DNA from: a virus
DNA: 41,145 bases
Virus record (IMG/VR): IMGVR_UViG_3300021963_005655
Location: 1-41,145 of that record
Direction: 5' to 3' (one strand)
Shown here: in pieces, positions 17,046 through 24,981 of the stretch
How the letters are laid out: every line of letters begins with the position of its first letter
How positions within the stretch are numbered: the first letter of the stretch is position 1
Program-made: the position numbers and the translations under genes
Notes under the pieces: model-generated
What the model was told of the DNA's origin: nothing
What the model saw: the letters and a program-made list of their open reading frames with translations, nothing else
Database searches by the model: none

Positions 17046-17677
17046 TACAAAATTTAGAAAACTACAATAAAGTAAGAGAAGTAGATGAACTATTTACTTC
17101 GGAAAATTTGATTGATTTTGAAAACCTAATAGTAAAACATTGGGAAGAGGGTAAAATTAGAGGACCTATCCACTTATCAAATGGAAATGAAGAGCAATTG
17201 ATTGAAGTGTTCAAAAGAATATCTAAGGAAGATTGGATATTCAGTACTTGGCGTTCACATTACCACGCATTATTAAAAGGTATTTCACCTAAGTGGATTG
17301 AAGATGAAATTCTTAAAGGAAAATCAATTACCCTTTGTAATATGGATGAAAAGTTTTATTCATCCGCTATTGTGGGTGGTACACTTTCAATCGCATTAGG
17401 TGTAGCAATGGGAATTAAAGAAAGAGGAAGCGATGAAAAGGTTTGGTGTTTTATTGGTGATATGAGTTTTGAAAGTGGTATATTTTATGAAGTTCATAAA
17501 TATGCTAGAAACTTTGATTTACCGCTTTACTTTGTAGTTGAAGATAACGATGTTTCAACTTATACACCAACTGAAGCAACTTGGAATAAGAAAAGAGAAA
17601 TACCTTCGGATGTAATTTACTATAAATACAAATCAAAATTTCCACATTACGGAACGGGTAAGTGGATAGCATTTTAA
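17042..17677 (+). CDS. Short TPP-dependent E1-alpha-like protein
   Basis: This 211-residue protein resembles the first two-thirds of the alpha subunit of 2-oxoacid or acetoin dehydrogenases: GPIHLSNGNE (41-50), STWRSHYHALLKG (68-80), SAIVGGTLSIALGVAMGIK (108-126), then the TPP/metal motif as GDMSFESG (139-146) ending EDND (167-170). The canonical GDG is GDM, and the alpha C-terminal helical region (usually 100 or more residues) is absent. The metal ligands (Asp140, Asn169) are retained. The missing beta half is encoded by a separate short gene at 23125, and a lipoyl domain at 13104. It may form an alpha/beta heteromer that binds TPP. The 2-oxoacid or sugar substrate is unknown. Confidence 0.83.
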   Translation: MIQNLENYNKVREVDELFTSENLIDFENLIVKHWEEGKIRGPIHLSNGNEEQLIEVFKRISKEDWIFSTWRSHYHALLKGISPKWIEDEILKGKSITLCNMDEKFYSSAIVGGTLSIALGVAMGIKERGSDEKVWCFIGDMSFESGIFYEVHKYARNFDLPLYFVVEDNDVSTYTPTEATWNKKREIPSDVIYYKYKSKFPHYGTGKWIAF

Positions 17678-17678
17678 T

Positions 17679-19037
17679 ATGTTAAAATTTATATACGATA
17701 GATACGATTTTAAAAGAAGAAAACCATATCCAAATTTATTTGATAAGGCAATAATTTCGTACTACAATCAACATTCGGATGAATATAATTATGATACAAA
17801 TAATCAAAAGTTTGTATTGGCTACGTGCCATTCTGAATTATATGGTAACGTAATTGCTAAATCTAAAAATTATATAATAGCACAAGATGGTGTACCAAAT
17901 AAAGATGAAAAATATTTCTATCCAATAGAAATTTTTGGCAATCATAGAAGATTATTGGATAATAATGATTATATAAATTCCAATAATGTAAAATACTCAA
18001 CATCGTTCAGAACCGGTGTATCTCAAAAGATAATCGACTTAGCAAAAAAAGATAGAATCAAATTTATTATAAATTATTCACACGAACCTTTTTCTGATAA
18101 ATGGTTTATGGATGAGTTTGAAACTATGATTATTGATATGGGATTGAATATGGATATGTTCTATTTTTTTGTTGGAACATCTAACCTATATGAATTATTG
18201 CCCGATTTAAAAAAATATAATTTTTATTTTGAAAATGCAATTGTAACGAGTACGGCGATTAAAGTAAAAAATTTAAAATCTCAACCAAATTTTACATTAG
18301 GATATAAAACCGAATGGATTGATGAATCTGAAATAAATAATATACGAAGCAAACATTTTGTTTGTTTGAATAGAAATTCGCAAAAACCTTTTAGATATAC
18401 ATTTGGTTGCTTTTTGGAATCCAAAAATATGTGGGATACGATTTATGCGAGTTTCCTAAAGAAATCAGATAATAGAGCAATTTATTTAACAGGTGTAGAA
18501 GATTTTGATTTATCTATAAAAAACGCCGAAGAATCATTTATGAATAAACTTCCAATAGAAGTTGATACTCATAATTCGGAAGATAAAGAGTCATTTGAAG
18601 TGGCTAGAGCTTTTAAAAAGGAAATATATTTGGATTCTTACACATACATTGTAACAGAAACCAATTTTGAAAATGATATTTTTTTAACTGAAAAAATATG
18701 CAACCCAATGGCTGTATTACAACCATTTATTATTTTTGGAGCATACGGATATTTAAAATATCTACAATCGTTAGGATTCAAAACATTCGATGGATTTATA
18801 GATGAAAGATATGATACTATTGAAAACAATGAAGAGCGATATTTTAAAATATGTTCCGAAATAGAAAGAATTTCAAATTTACCAATTAATGAACTACACA
18901 ATTGGTATAGTTCTATAAACGATATATTAGTACACAATCGAAATCATTTATTAGGATTTGCAGATAAAATAATGTTTAAAGATAATTTAGAAAAAATAGA
19001 AAAAAAATGGATAAAGCCTATAATAAAGTTCTTATAA
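17679..19037 (+). CDS. Putative glycosyltransferase (GT10/exostosin-like C-terminus), paralogue A
   Basis: I do not firmly recognise this 452-residue protein. The C-terminal third has a block shared with the gene at 26066: FLTEKICNPMAVLQPFIIFG followed by YLKYLQSLGFKTFDGFIDE. A TEK...P...G(Q)PF/V..G pattern is seen in the donor-binding part of fucosyltransferase (GT10) and exostosin-like GT-B enzymes. The middle has KHFVCLNRNSQKPFRY, also like GT10-type proteins. The N-terminal part is unassigned. The setting among sugar enzymes supports a glycosyltransferase. The gene's end overlaps the next SDR by 31 bases. A deoxysugar such as a fucose-like unit is a possible donor, but this is a guess. 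Confidence 0.62.
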   Translation: MLKFIYDRYDFKRRKPYPNLFDKAIISYYNQHSDEYNYDTNNQKFVLATCHSELYGNVIAKSKNYIIAQDGVPNKDEKYFYPIEIFGNHRRLLDNNDYINSNNVKYSTSFRTGVSQKIIDLAKKDRIKFIINYSHEPFSDKWFMDEFETMIIDMGLNMDMFYFFVGTSNLYELLPDLKKYNFYFENAIVTSTAIKVKNLKSQPNFTLGYKTEWIDESEINNIRSKHFVCLNRNSQKPFRYTFGCFLESKNMWDTIYASFLKKSDNRAIYLTGVEDFDLSIKNAEESFMNKLPIEVDTHNSEDKESFEVARAFKKEIYLDSYTYIVTETNFENDIFLTEKICNPMAVLQPFIIFGAYGYLKYLQSLGFKTFDGFIDERYDTIENNEERYFKICSEIERISNLPINELHNWYSSINDILVHNRNHLLGFADKIMFKDNLEKIEKKWIKPIIKFL

Positions 19038-19951
19038 CCGGATGTAGCGGTTTAGTTGGAATACATTTAGTAAAAAAATGTTTAGAAAAGGGATATGATG
19101 TGATTGGTGTAGATTTGAAGTATTCAGATAATTTACCAAAATCAGATAAATTTACTTTTTACGAATTAGATTTAACTAATGAAGAAAATGTAAGAAATTT
19201 GTTCTTCTATGAAATGCCGGATATAGTATTAAACTGTTTTGGTATCAAAGGTTCTCCATTGAGAGCAAAAACTAAACCAGTGGATTTTTTATATCCATCT
19301 TTCAAAATCAATACGGAAATTATACACCAATGTGCTAAGCACAATATTTGGTTAGTATTTGTAAGTTCGGTTGGAGTATATGCACCTGCTGAAAAATTTG
19401 TAGAAGATAGTGTATGGAAAACGTTACCATCTGAAGCAGATTGGTTTCCATCGTGGAGTAAACGAATGGGTGAGATTCTGTTAGAATCATATAAAGTTCA
19501 GTATAACTACGATAAATGGTCTATAATTCGACCTGCAAATATTTTTGGAGAATATGATGATTTTAGTGGTAATGGGACTGTAATTGGAACTCAATGTAAA
19601 AAAGTATTTGAAGCAACAAATGAAATTGAAGCATGGGGTGATGGTACACCTATTAGAGATTTCGTATATGCTGGCGATGTGGCTGATGCTATTTTAGATT
19701 TATACGAACGTAAATTGCATACTACAATTAACTTCGGAGCGGGTGAAGAAATTACAATCAAATCTATGATTGAGCAACTGATAGAAATTAGTGGAAAAAA
19801 TATATCTATAAAATGGGATACATCTAAACCAAACGGAGATATGCGTAGGCAGATGGATACTACAAAGCAAACTGAAATTGGATTATTACCAAAATTAGGT
19901 TTTAAAGAAGCATTGAGAAAAACATACAATCATTACATTAATGGAAAATAA
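19007..19951 (+). CDS. Extended SDR, NDP-sugar-modifying type, atypical active site
   Basis: This 314-residue protein has a clear NAD(P) loop, GCSGLVG (residues 12-18), DLTNEE, a VSSVGVY strand with candidate catalytic Ser, GDGTPIRDFVYAGDVADAI, and NFGAGEEITIKSM, all typical of nucleotide-sugar epimerases or reductases. The usual YxxxK pair is altered: the lysine is Lys152 (PSWSKRMGE), but the tyrosine position (148) is proline. It could be a binding protein, use another base, or have a shifted tyrosine. It starts inside the previous gene and ends inside the SGNH-like gene. It probably acts on the same NDP-sugar as its neighbours. Confidence 0.8.
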   Translation: MDKAYNKVLITGCSGLVGIHLVKKCLEKGYDVIGVDLKYSDNLPKSDKFTFYELDLTNEENVRNLFFYEMPDIVLNCFGIKGSPLRAKTKPVDFLYPSFKINTEIIHQCAKHNIWLVFVSSVGVYAPAEKFVEDSVWKTLPSEADWFPSWSKRMGEILLESYKVQYNYDKWSIIRPANIFGEYDDFSGNGTVIGTQCKKVFEATNEIEAWGDGTPIRDFVYAGDVADAILDLYERKLHTTINFGAGEEITIKSMIEQLIEISGKNISIKWDTSKPNGDMRRQMDTTKQTEIGLLPKLGFKEALRKTYNHYINGK

Positions 19952-21017
19952 GTTACACATTGTTACATCGGGTTGCTCATTCACTCACAATTATCGGATG
20001 AACATATCTTTGCCAGAAATGGAAGATAGATGGAAAAACGACCCAAAGCAAGACTACACTTGGTTTCATTGGTTATGGAGAAAGTTAGGTAAAGATGCCG
20101 AATTTCATAACTATGGAACTATTACAAATGATAATAAAACCATCTGCCGTTCTATATTTTATAAAGTAAACGATTTGATTTTTAATCAGAAGGTTAATCC
20201 AAAAGATATTATTGTAATCGCACAATGGACTACATTGACTCGTAATTCATTTTTCATTTCACCATCTAAATACAATGAGAATCCAAAAAACGATTTAACA
20301 AAATTGTGGTTGGAAAAAAATGATTCACATCCTCACACAAATGATTTTATTAAATTTGGAGAAAAAGAACATTGTTATCAGCATGGATATTACTATTTAA
20401 CAGGTGGTTATAACTTAACAAACCATCCGGGTAAAGTAGATGAATTTTGTGCACACTATTTAGATAGTGTAATGTCCAAAGAAGAAAGATATATTGATTG
20501 GTTTGATTCTTTAATTGGATTATTAAGTTGGTTAGAAAAAGTTGGAGTTACTAAATTCCATTCATTCAATATGAATAATAACTTTTCTAAACCGGCATTA
20601 GAAGCAAGAACTCCACCATTTCATATTTGGGATAATCCTAAGTTTGGAACTCCATATCAACAAATGATAGAACAAAAAAAAGTAGAAAACACTTGGGGAA
20701 GTGGTTTAATGATATATGATAACCCGTATGTAAAAATGTATTCTGATAGAATAGATTTTGATAAATATTTTTGGTTTTTTGAAGAAAATTCCGTACATTC
20801 GTATGGAGGAATTATAGAATGGAGTATTAGAAACTTTGACTATAATTTATCTGATGGTAATTATGATTTACCAAAAGTATTGTGGAGAGAAATGAATGGA
20901 TTAGATATTGAAGGACAAAAACAATATTTAGAAAAAAGTTGGTATGGGCATACATCATCTATACTAACTCATAAATTTGTAAATGATGTAGTTTTAAATT
21001 GGGAAATTTTTAAATAA
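19941..21017 (+). CDS. SGNH/GDSL-like hydrolase, paralogue A
   Basis: This 358-residue protein starts with HIVTSGCSFTHNY; the GCSFT block (11-15) with Ser13 matches the nucleophile block I of SGNH hydrolases, where GDS or GCS is followed by T. The segment NYGTITNDNKTICRSIFYK, then IVIAQWTTLTR, fits blocks for the oxyanion Asn and Gly. Near the end, SWYGHTSSILTHKFVN may supply the catalytic His. A close relative lies at 24981 with the same order of blocks. In glycan clusters, such proteins remove or transfer acyl (often acetyl) groups on sugars. No signal peptide is visible, so action is likely cytoplasmic or on the assembling virion. Confidence 0.75.
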   Translation: MENKLHIVTSGCSFTHNYRMNISLPEMEDRWKNDPKQDYTWFHWLWRKLGKDAEFHNYGTITNDNKTICRSIFYKVNDLIFNQKVNPKDIIVIAQWTTLTRNSFFISPSKYNENPKNDLTKLWLEKNDSHPHTNDFIKFGEKEHCYQHGYYYLTGGYNLTNHPGKVDEFCAHYLDSVMSKEERYIDWFDSLIGLLSWLEKVGVTKFHSFNMNNNFSKPALEARTPPFHIWDNPKFGTPYQQMIEQKKVENTWGSGLMIYDNPYVKMYSDRIDFDKYFWFFEENSVHSYGGIIEWSIRNFDYNLSDGNYDLPKVLWREMNGLDIEGQKQYLEKSWYGHTSSILTHKFVNDVVLNWEIFK

Positions 21018-21021
21018 AAAT

Positions 21022-22014
21022 ATGAAAAAAACAGACAAAATCTTAGTTACGGGTGCAAGTGGATTTATTGGTTCACGATTATTAAAAATGTTGTATGAAA
21101 GTGGTTACACTAATTTAAGAGCAACTACTTTTGCAAGAGATTTGAGAAACGATTTCGAAGGAACTCAATTTGTAGAGCACATTAAAGGCGATTTACAAAC
21201 CGCTGAATTTTGTGAAAAGATTGTACAAAATGTAGATGTGGTATTTCATTGTGCAGCTAATACATCAAATGCATTGGATACAAAAGTAAATCCATTGATA
21301 CACGTTACAGCAAACGTTGAAATGAATGTAAATTTAATGGAGCAAGCTTGGAAAAACTCCGTTAGAAAATTTATGTACATTTCATCCAATACAGTATATC
21401 CAAACATTGGTAGTGAATATTGTACGGAAGATATTGAAGTACAATCGCCAAATATATATCCTGCATATAAAGCAGTTGGTAATATGAAACGATATGGCGA
21501 AACACTTTGCGACTTCTTATCAAATCATATTCACAATCCAATGCAATGTGTAATCATTAGACCTTCAAACGCATTCGGACCAAATGATAAGTATGATTAC
21601 GAAAAGTGTCACGTTACCCCCGCAAATATCCGTAAAGTAGCAGATGGATTAAATCCAATCCCGGTATGGGGTGATGGAACTGAAGTTAGAGATGTGATTC
21701 ACGTTGATGATATGGTTAGTGGATTTATATGTGTTGCAGAAAATGTAGATACATATGATGTTTATAATGTATGCTATGGAAGTGGGTACACTGTTAATGA
21801 AGTTTTGGATACTATTAAATCGATTGAAAATAACGATAACCCAATTGATTATGTAAGTAATAAAGCTCCTATGATTCCCGTTAGATTACTATCTAATAAG
21901 AGATTGAAGCAACTGGGTTGGAAACCTAAATATGATTTGAGAAGTGGATTAGAAGATGCGTTAAAATGGTATAAAGAGCATAAAAACGAATTCAATCCGA
22001 ATTCAAAACCTTAA
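21022..22014 (+). CDS. NAD-dependent NDP-sugar epimerase/reductase (extended SDR)
   Basis: This 330-residue protein has the loop GASGFIG (about residues 10-16), VVFHCAANTSN, YISSNTVYPN with the Ser region, and the pair Y146-x3-K150 in YPAYKAVGNMK, a spacing reminiscent of GDP-fucose synthase (YxxAKxxG). Later motifs are VIIRPSNAFGPNDKYD, VWGDGTEVRDVIHVDDMV and YNVCYGSGYTVNE. It is probably a nucleotide-sugar 4-reductase/epimerase or 4-epimerase. It shares a TAATG junction with the second radical SAM gene. This copy retains the catalytic pair, in contrast to the SDR at 19007. Confidence 0.85.
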   Translation: MKKTDKILVTGASGFIGSRLLKMLYESGYTNLRATTFARDLRNDFEGTQFVEHIKGDLQTAEFCEKIVQNVDVVFHCAANTSNALDTKVNPLIHVTANVEMNVNLMEQAWKNSVRKFMYISSNTVYPNIGSEYCTEDIEVQSPNIYPAYKAVGNMKRYGETLCDFLSNHIHNPMQCVIIRPSNAFGPNDKYDYEKCHVTPANIRKVADGLNPIPVWGDGTEVRDVIHVDDMVSGFICVAENVDTYDVYNVCYGSGYTVNEVLDTIKSIENNDNPIDYVSNKAPMIPVRLLSNKRLKQLGWKPKYDLRSGLEDALKWYKEHKNEFNPNSKP

Positions 22015-23123
22015 TGGATAACAAAGAGGAAATACTTAAAAAATACGTGTGTGAGATGCCATTTATGTACAGCGATGTACAATGGTCATCTCAATTCGTA
22101 TGCTGTCCTTCTTGGGCACCACAAAGTATTAGAGTAGATGGGAATGGAAAAGAAAGTTGGTTGCCAGTAAATGAAACCGATGATGTAATGAGAAATTGGA
22201 CATCCACTCAAGCTCAAAATATCCGTAAATCGGTATTGGATGGTACTTACAAATATTGTGACCACAAAATATGCCCGAGATTAAATGAATTAATAAACAC
22301 AGGCAGAAAGCCATATCTATTTAAAGAAATAGATGAGTTCAGAGAGATTTATAATATTCATACCGAAGAAGATATCGTAAATTATAATACACCACCTGAA
22401 GAGATTTTATTTGGATTTGATAGAAGTTGTAATTTAAGATGCCCATCGTGTAGAGTATCATTGATACCAAATGATGATTTAGAATCTCCACAACATAAAG
22501 CAAAGTTGCACTTATTAAAATCCATCGAAGATAATTTTGCAAGTAATTTAAAAAGAATTATGGTAACCGGAAGTGGTGACCCATTCTACTCAAAAATTTA
22601 TAGAGATTATTTGATAAACTTTGATATAGCAAAATATCCTAATTTAGAACAATTACAAATAATCACAAATGGTAATTTGTTGGATGAAAAATTATGGAAT
22701 CAAATGAAAGCTAGTCCATACATTAAAACAATAGAAATTAGTATTGATGCTGGAACAAAGGATACCTATGAAAATAAGACTAGATTAAATGGTAATTGGG
22801 ATAGATTGATAACTAATTTAAAATTCTTATCAAAGCAAAATACAATAGATGAATTTATATGCTCTATGGTTGTTAGTAAATATAATTACAAAGAAATGTA
22901 TATGTTCTACGAAACTATAACGGATATATTTAAGGATTCTACATTTGATTTAGTAATAAATTACAGACAATTAGTTGATTGGGGAACATATTCGGCACAA
23001 ACATTAAAAGAATTGCAAGTATTTAATGAGGAACACGAATTGTTTAATGAATTTTTAGAAGAAGTAAATAAAATAGATAATAAGAAATTTGTAAATCACA
23101 ATTTTCATCATTTAAAAAAATAA
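22014..23123 (+). CDS. Radical SAM protein, second copy
   Basis: This 369-residue protein has CNLRCPSC with C139, C143 and C146 for the 4Fe-4S cluster, preceded by FGFDRS and followed by VTGSGDPFYS (the GGE-like strand carries GSGD). IEISIDAGTKDTYE is the family's SAM-binding strand, as in MoaA/PqqE-type enzymes. The N-terminus holds C13, C30, C31, C82 and C87, which could bind a second cluster, as in the other radical SAM gene at 13336. The core is closer to the SPASM/MoaA group and differs clearly from the first copy. It lies directly before the E1-beta-like gene (one base gap). Substrate unknown. Confidence 0.84.
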   Translation: MDNKEEILKKYVCEMPFMYSDVQWSSQFVCCPSWAPQSIRVDGNGKESWLPVNETDDVMRNWTSTQAQNIRKSVLDGTYKYCDHKICPRLNELINTGRKPYLFKEIDEFREIYNIHTEEDIVNYNTPPEEILFGFDRSCNLRCPSCRVSLIPNDDLESPQHKAKLHLLKSIEDNFASNLKRIMVTGSGDPFYSKIYRDYLINFDIAKYPNLEQLQIITNGNLLDEKLWNQMKASPYIKTIEISIDAGTKDTYENKTRLNGNWDRLITNLKFLSKQNTIDEFICSMVVSKYNYKEMYMFYETITDIFKDSTFDLVINYRQLVDWGTYSAQTLKELQVFNEEHELFNEFLEEVNKIDNKKFVNHNFHHLKK

Positions 23124-23124
23124 T

Positions 23125-23667
23125 ATGAGTACACCACAATATTCTCCATATAAAGATGCATTAACAAATGCTATGACGGAATTATCTAAATTAGATGATA
23201 CAATCTTTATTGGACAACAAATAGTTTATGCAGGAAACCCTATGAGTACAACTTTGGGAGAAGTTCCAAAAGAAAAAATGATTGAAGTACCAGTTATGGA
23301 AGAAACTCAAATGGGAATGAGTTTAGGGTTGGCTATGAGTGGTAAACGAGTTATCACATTCTACCCTCGTTGGGATTTTATTATATCAGCAGCTAATCAG
23401 ATGATTAATCATTTGGATAAATTTGAAATAATGACGGGTAAAAAACTTAATGTAATTATTAGGTTGGGTAAAGGTTCTGATAAACCATTAGACCCCGGCC
23501 ATCAACACAAAGGAAATTATATTGAAGAATTTAAATCGTTGTGTAAGAACATAGAATTTCACGATTTAAAAACTCCATCTGATATATATGTATCATATGA
23601 ATATGCTATGAAAGAAGGTGGTATTCATTGTTTAGTTGAATATCCGGAACTTTATTATCAAAATTAA
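23125..23667 (+). CDS. Short TPP-dependent E1-beta-like protein (pyrimidine-binding domain only)
   Basis: This 180-residue protein matches the N-terminal pyrimidine-binding domain of E1-beta/transketolase-family subunits: KDALTNAMTELSKLDD at the start, EVPVMEETQMGMSLGLAMSGK (54-74) with Glu59 at the site that activates the TPP aminopyrimidine ring, FYPRWDFIISAANQMINH, and RLGKGSDKPLDPGHQHKGN, which is nearly canonical. The C-terminal transketolase domain (about 130 residues in normal E1-beta) is absent; the protein ends soon after the segment where it would begin. Together with the short alpha subunit at 17042, it could complete a minimal TPP site. The two genes are 5.4 kb apart but in the same run. 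Confidence 0.86.
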   Translation: MSTPQYSPYKDALTNAMTELSKLDDTIFIGQQIVYAGNPMSTTLGEVPKEKMIEVPVMEETQMGMSLGLAMSGKRVITFYPRWDFIISAANQMINHLDKFEIMTGKKLNVIIRLGKGSDKPLDPGHQHKGNYIEEFKSLCKNIEFHDLKTPSDIYVSYEYAMKEGGIHCLVEYPELYYQN

Positions 23668-23671
23668 TATT

Positions 23672-23809
23672 ATGAAAAAACTACTTAAAAAAATTCCAAT
23701 CATTTCCTTCTTTATAAAAAAATACGAAGAAAGAGAATCTAAAAAAAGGATTCAAAAAAAGTTAGAAGAGCTTAAAAAAAGAGACCCATTCATTTATAAA
23801 TCATTTTAA
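23672..23809 (+). CDS. Small basic coiled-coil-like protein (45 aa)
   Basis: A 45-codon frame fills the gap between the E1-beta-like gene and the next gene exactly, with ATG at 23672 and TAA at 23807-23809, two bases before the next start. It begins MKKLLKKIPIISFFIKKYEE and continues with a Lys/Glu/Arg-rich helix (KKRIQKKLEELKKRDP), ending FIYKSF. An amphipathic basic N-terminus could contact membrane or nucleic acid. It has no recognisable family. The fit and start context match its neighbours, so translation is plausible, but such low-complexity A-rich sequence can produce chance frames. Confidence 0.55.
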   Translation: MKKLLKKIPIISFFIKKYEERESKKRIQKKLEELKKRDPFIYKSF

Positions 23810-23811
23810 TT

Positions 23812-24981
23812 ATGAAGAAGTTATGCTTCGTTCATTATAGAAAAGACTCTAACGGAGAATACTATTTTAAAGATGCAGAACCAAAATCAGATTTTAATGA
23901 ATTGATTGGTTCTTTTTGTTTATTTACTGTATTTGATTTGATAAAGTTAGATTCGATAGATTCGGATACATCTTTATTTATTTCATTCCAATCGGTTGAT
24001 TTTTCTATTCCAAAATTTTGGGAAACGTTGGAGAGTAAATTGAAATCCATTAAATTAAAAAATGTATTTTATGATTTAGCTACCTACGATAACCAAGAAA
24101 TATTAGAATCTAATATGGATTCTCTTTGCAATATATTGGATATAGAAAGTTATATAATCAGTAAAAACATAATTTCAAAAAAAGAAAATCATTTGTGGTT
24201 TGAAGAATTATTTTTCCATTATGTAAAGCCTGATAGTCTGATACCATTAAACATATTGGCATTTAAGCGAGTGGAAGATACTACATATCGAATATTAAGA
24301 AAATTCAAAGGTATGTTTTATGCTGGGCATAATAGAATTCATAAATTACAATTCTTAAACCATTTACATAAAAATGATTACTTAAATGATTTTATATGGT
24401 CTGCAACTGGTCCAGATTATGAGCCGGATTTATTTAATGAATTTGTTCCTATACAATTTCAAAATTATTATAAAACTTTAGATATAGTCAAATTATTACC
24501 ACATTTAAATGACTATGCAAACTATGAAGATTATAGAGATAGAGCCAATGCTTATAACTTTGTATCATACTTAGATTCGTATTTTGATGTAGCCGCTGAG
24601 ACTAGATTTTATCATGTACAACGTTCGCCTGGTGCAACCGATACACAAACGACTTGGAATAATATATCTGAAAAGATAATGAAACCAACATTGATGGGGC
24701 ATCCATTTATTCTATTATCAAAGCCAAATACTATATCTACATTAGAATCGATGGGGTTGAAATATAATTTTGATTTTTGGAAATATGATTATGATTCTAT
24801 ATTAAATGATGGAGATAGAATGACATCTATATTATCATTTACAAATGAGGTAATGAAAATGGATAAAAAAGAACTAAGACAATTTAAATCCGAATATAAT
24901 CACTATACAGCTGGCAACTTTAATCAAATGGTTAAAGAAATTTATCCACAAAGTATTTTAAATATTTATAATAAAGCATAA
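23812..24981 (+). CDS. Putative glycosyltransferase-like protein, paralogue B
   Basis: I do not recognise the full 389-residue protein. The C-terminal part has NNISEKIMKPTLMGHPFILLS followed by LESMGLKYNFDFWKYDYD, which parallels the SEK/TEK...P...PFI block of the proteins at 17679 and 26066. An intact MKKLCFVHYRKD start and a central FYAGHNRIHKLQFLNHLH segment are also like those in GT10/exostosin-like viral proteins. I see no DxD, signal peptide or membrane segment. Its stop overlaps the second SGNH-like gene (TAATG). A glycosyltransferase role is inferred from the shared C-terminal block and from context. Confidence 0.55.
   Translation: MKKLCFVHYRKDSNGEYYFKDAEPKSDFNELIGSFCLFTVFDLIKLDSIDSDTSLFISFQSVDFSIPKFWETLESKLKSIKLKNVFYDLATYDNQEILESNMDSLCNILDIESYIISKNIISKKENHLWFEELFFHYVKPDSLIPLNILAFKRVEDTTYRILRKFKGMFYAGHNRIHKLQFLNHLHKNDYLNDFIWSATGPDYEPDLFNEFVPIQFQNYYKTLDIVKLLPHLNDYANYEDYRDRANAYNFVSYLDSYFDVAAETRFYHVQRSPGATDTQTTWNNISEKIMKPTLMGHPFILLSKPNTISTLESMGLKYNFDFWKYDYDSILNDGDRMTSILSFTNEVMKMDKKELRQFKSEYNHYTAGNFNQMVKEIYPQSILNIYNKA

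Noticed and set aside
17042-23667. The E1-like pair read as a split transketolase
   Set aside because: Motifs (GPIHLSNGNE, SHYHALLKG, PVMEETQMG, PGHQHKGN) fit 2-oxoacid dehydrogenase E1-alpha and E1-beta better, and a lipoyl domain is nearby; a transketolase-like use is not fully excluded.
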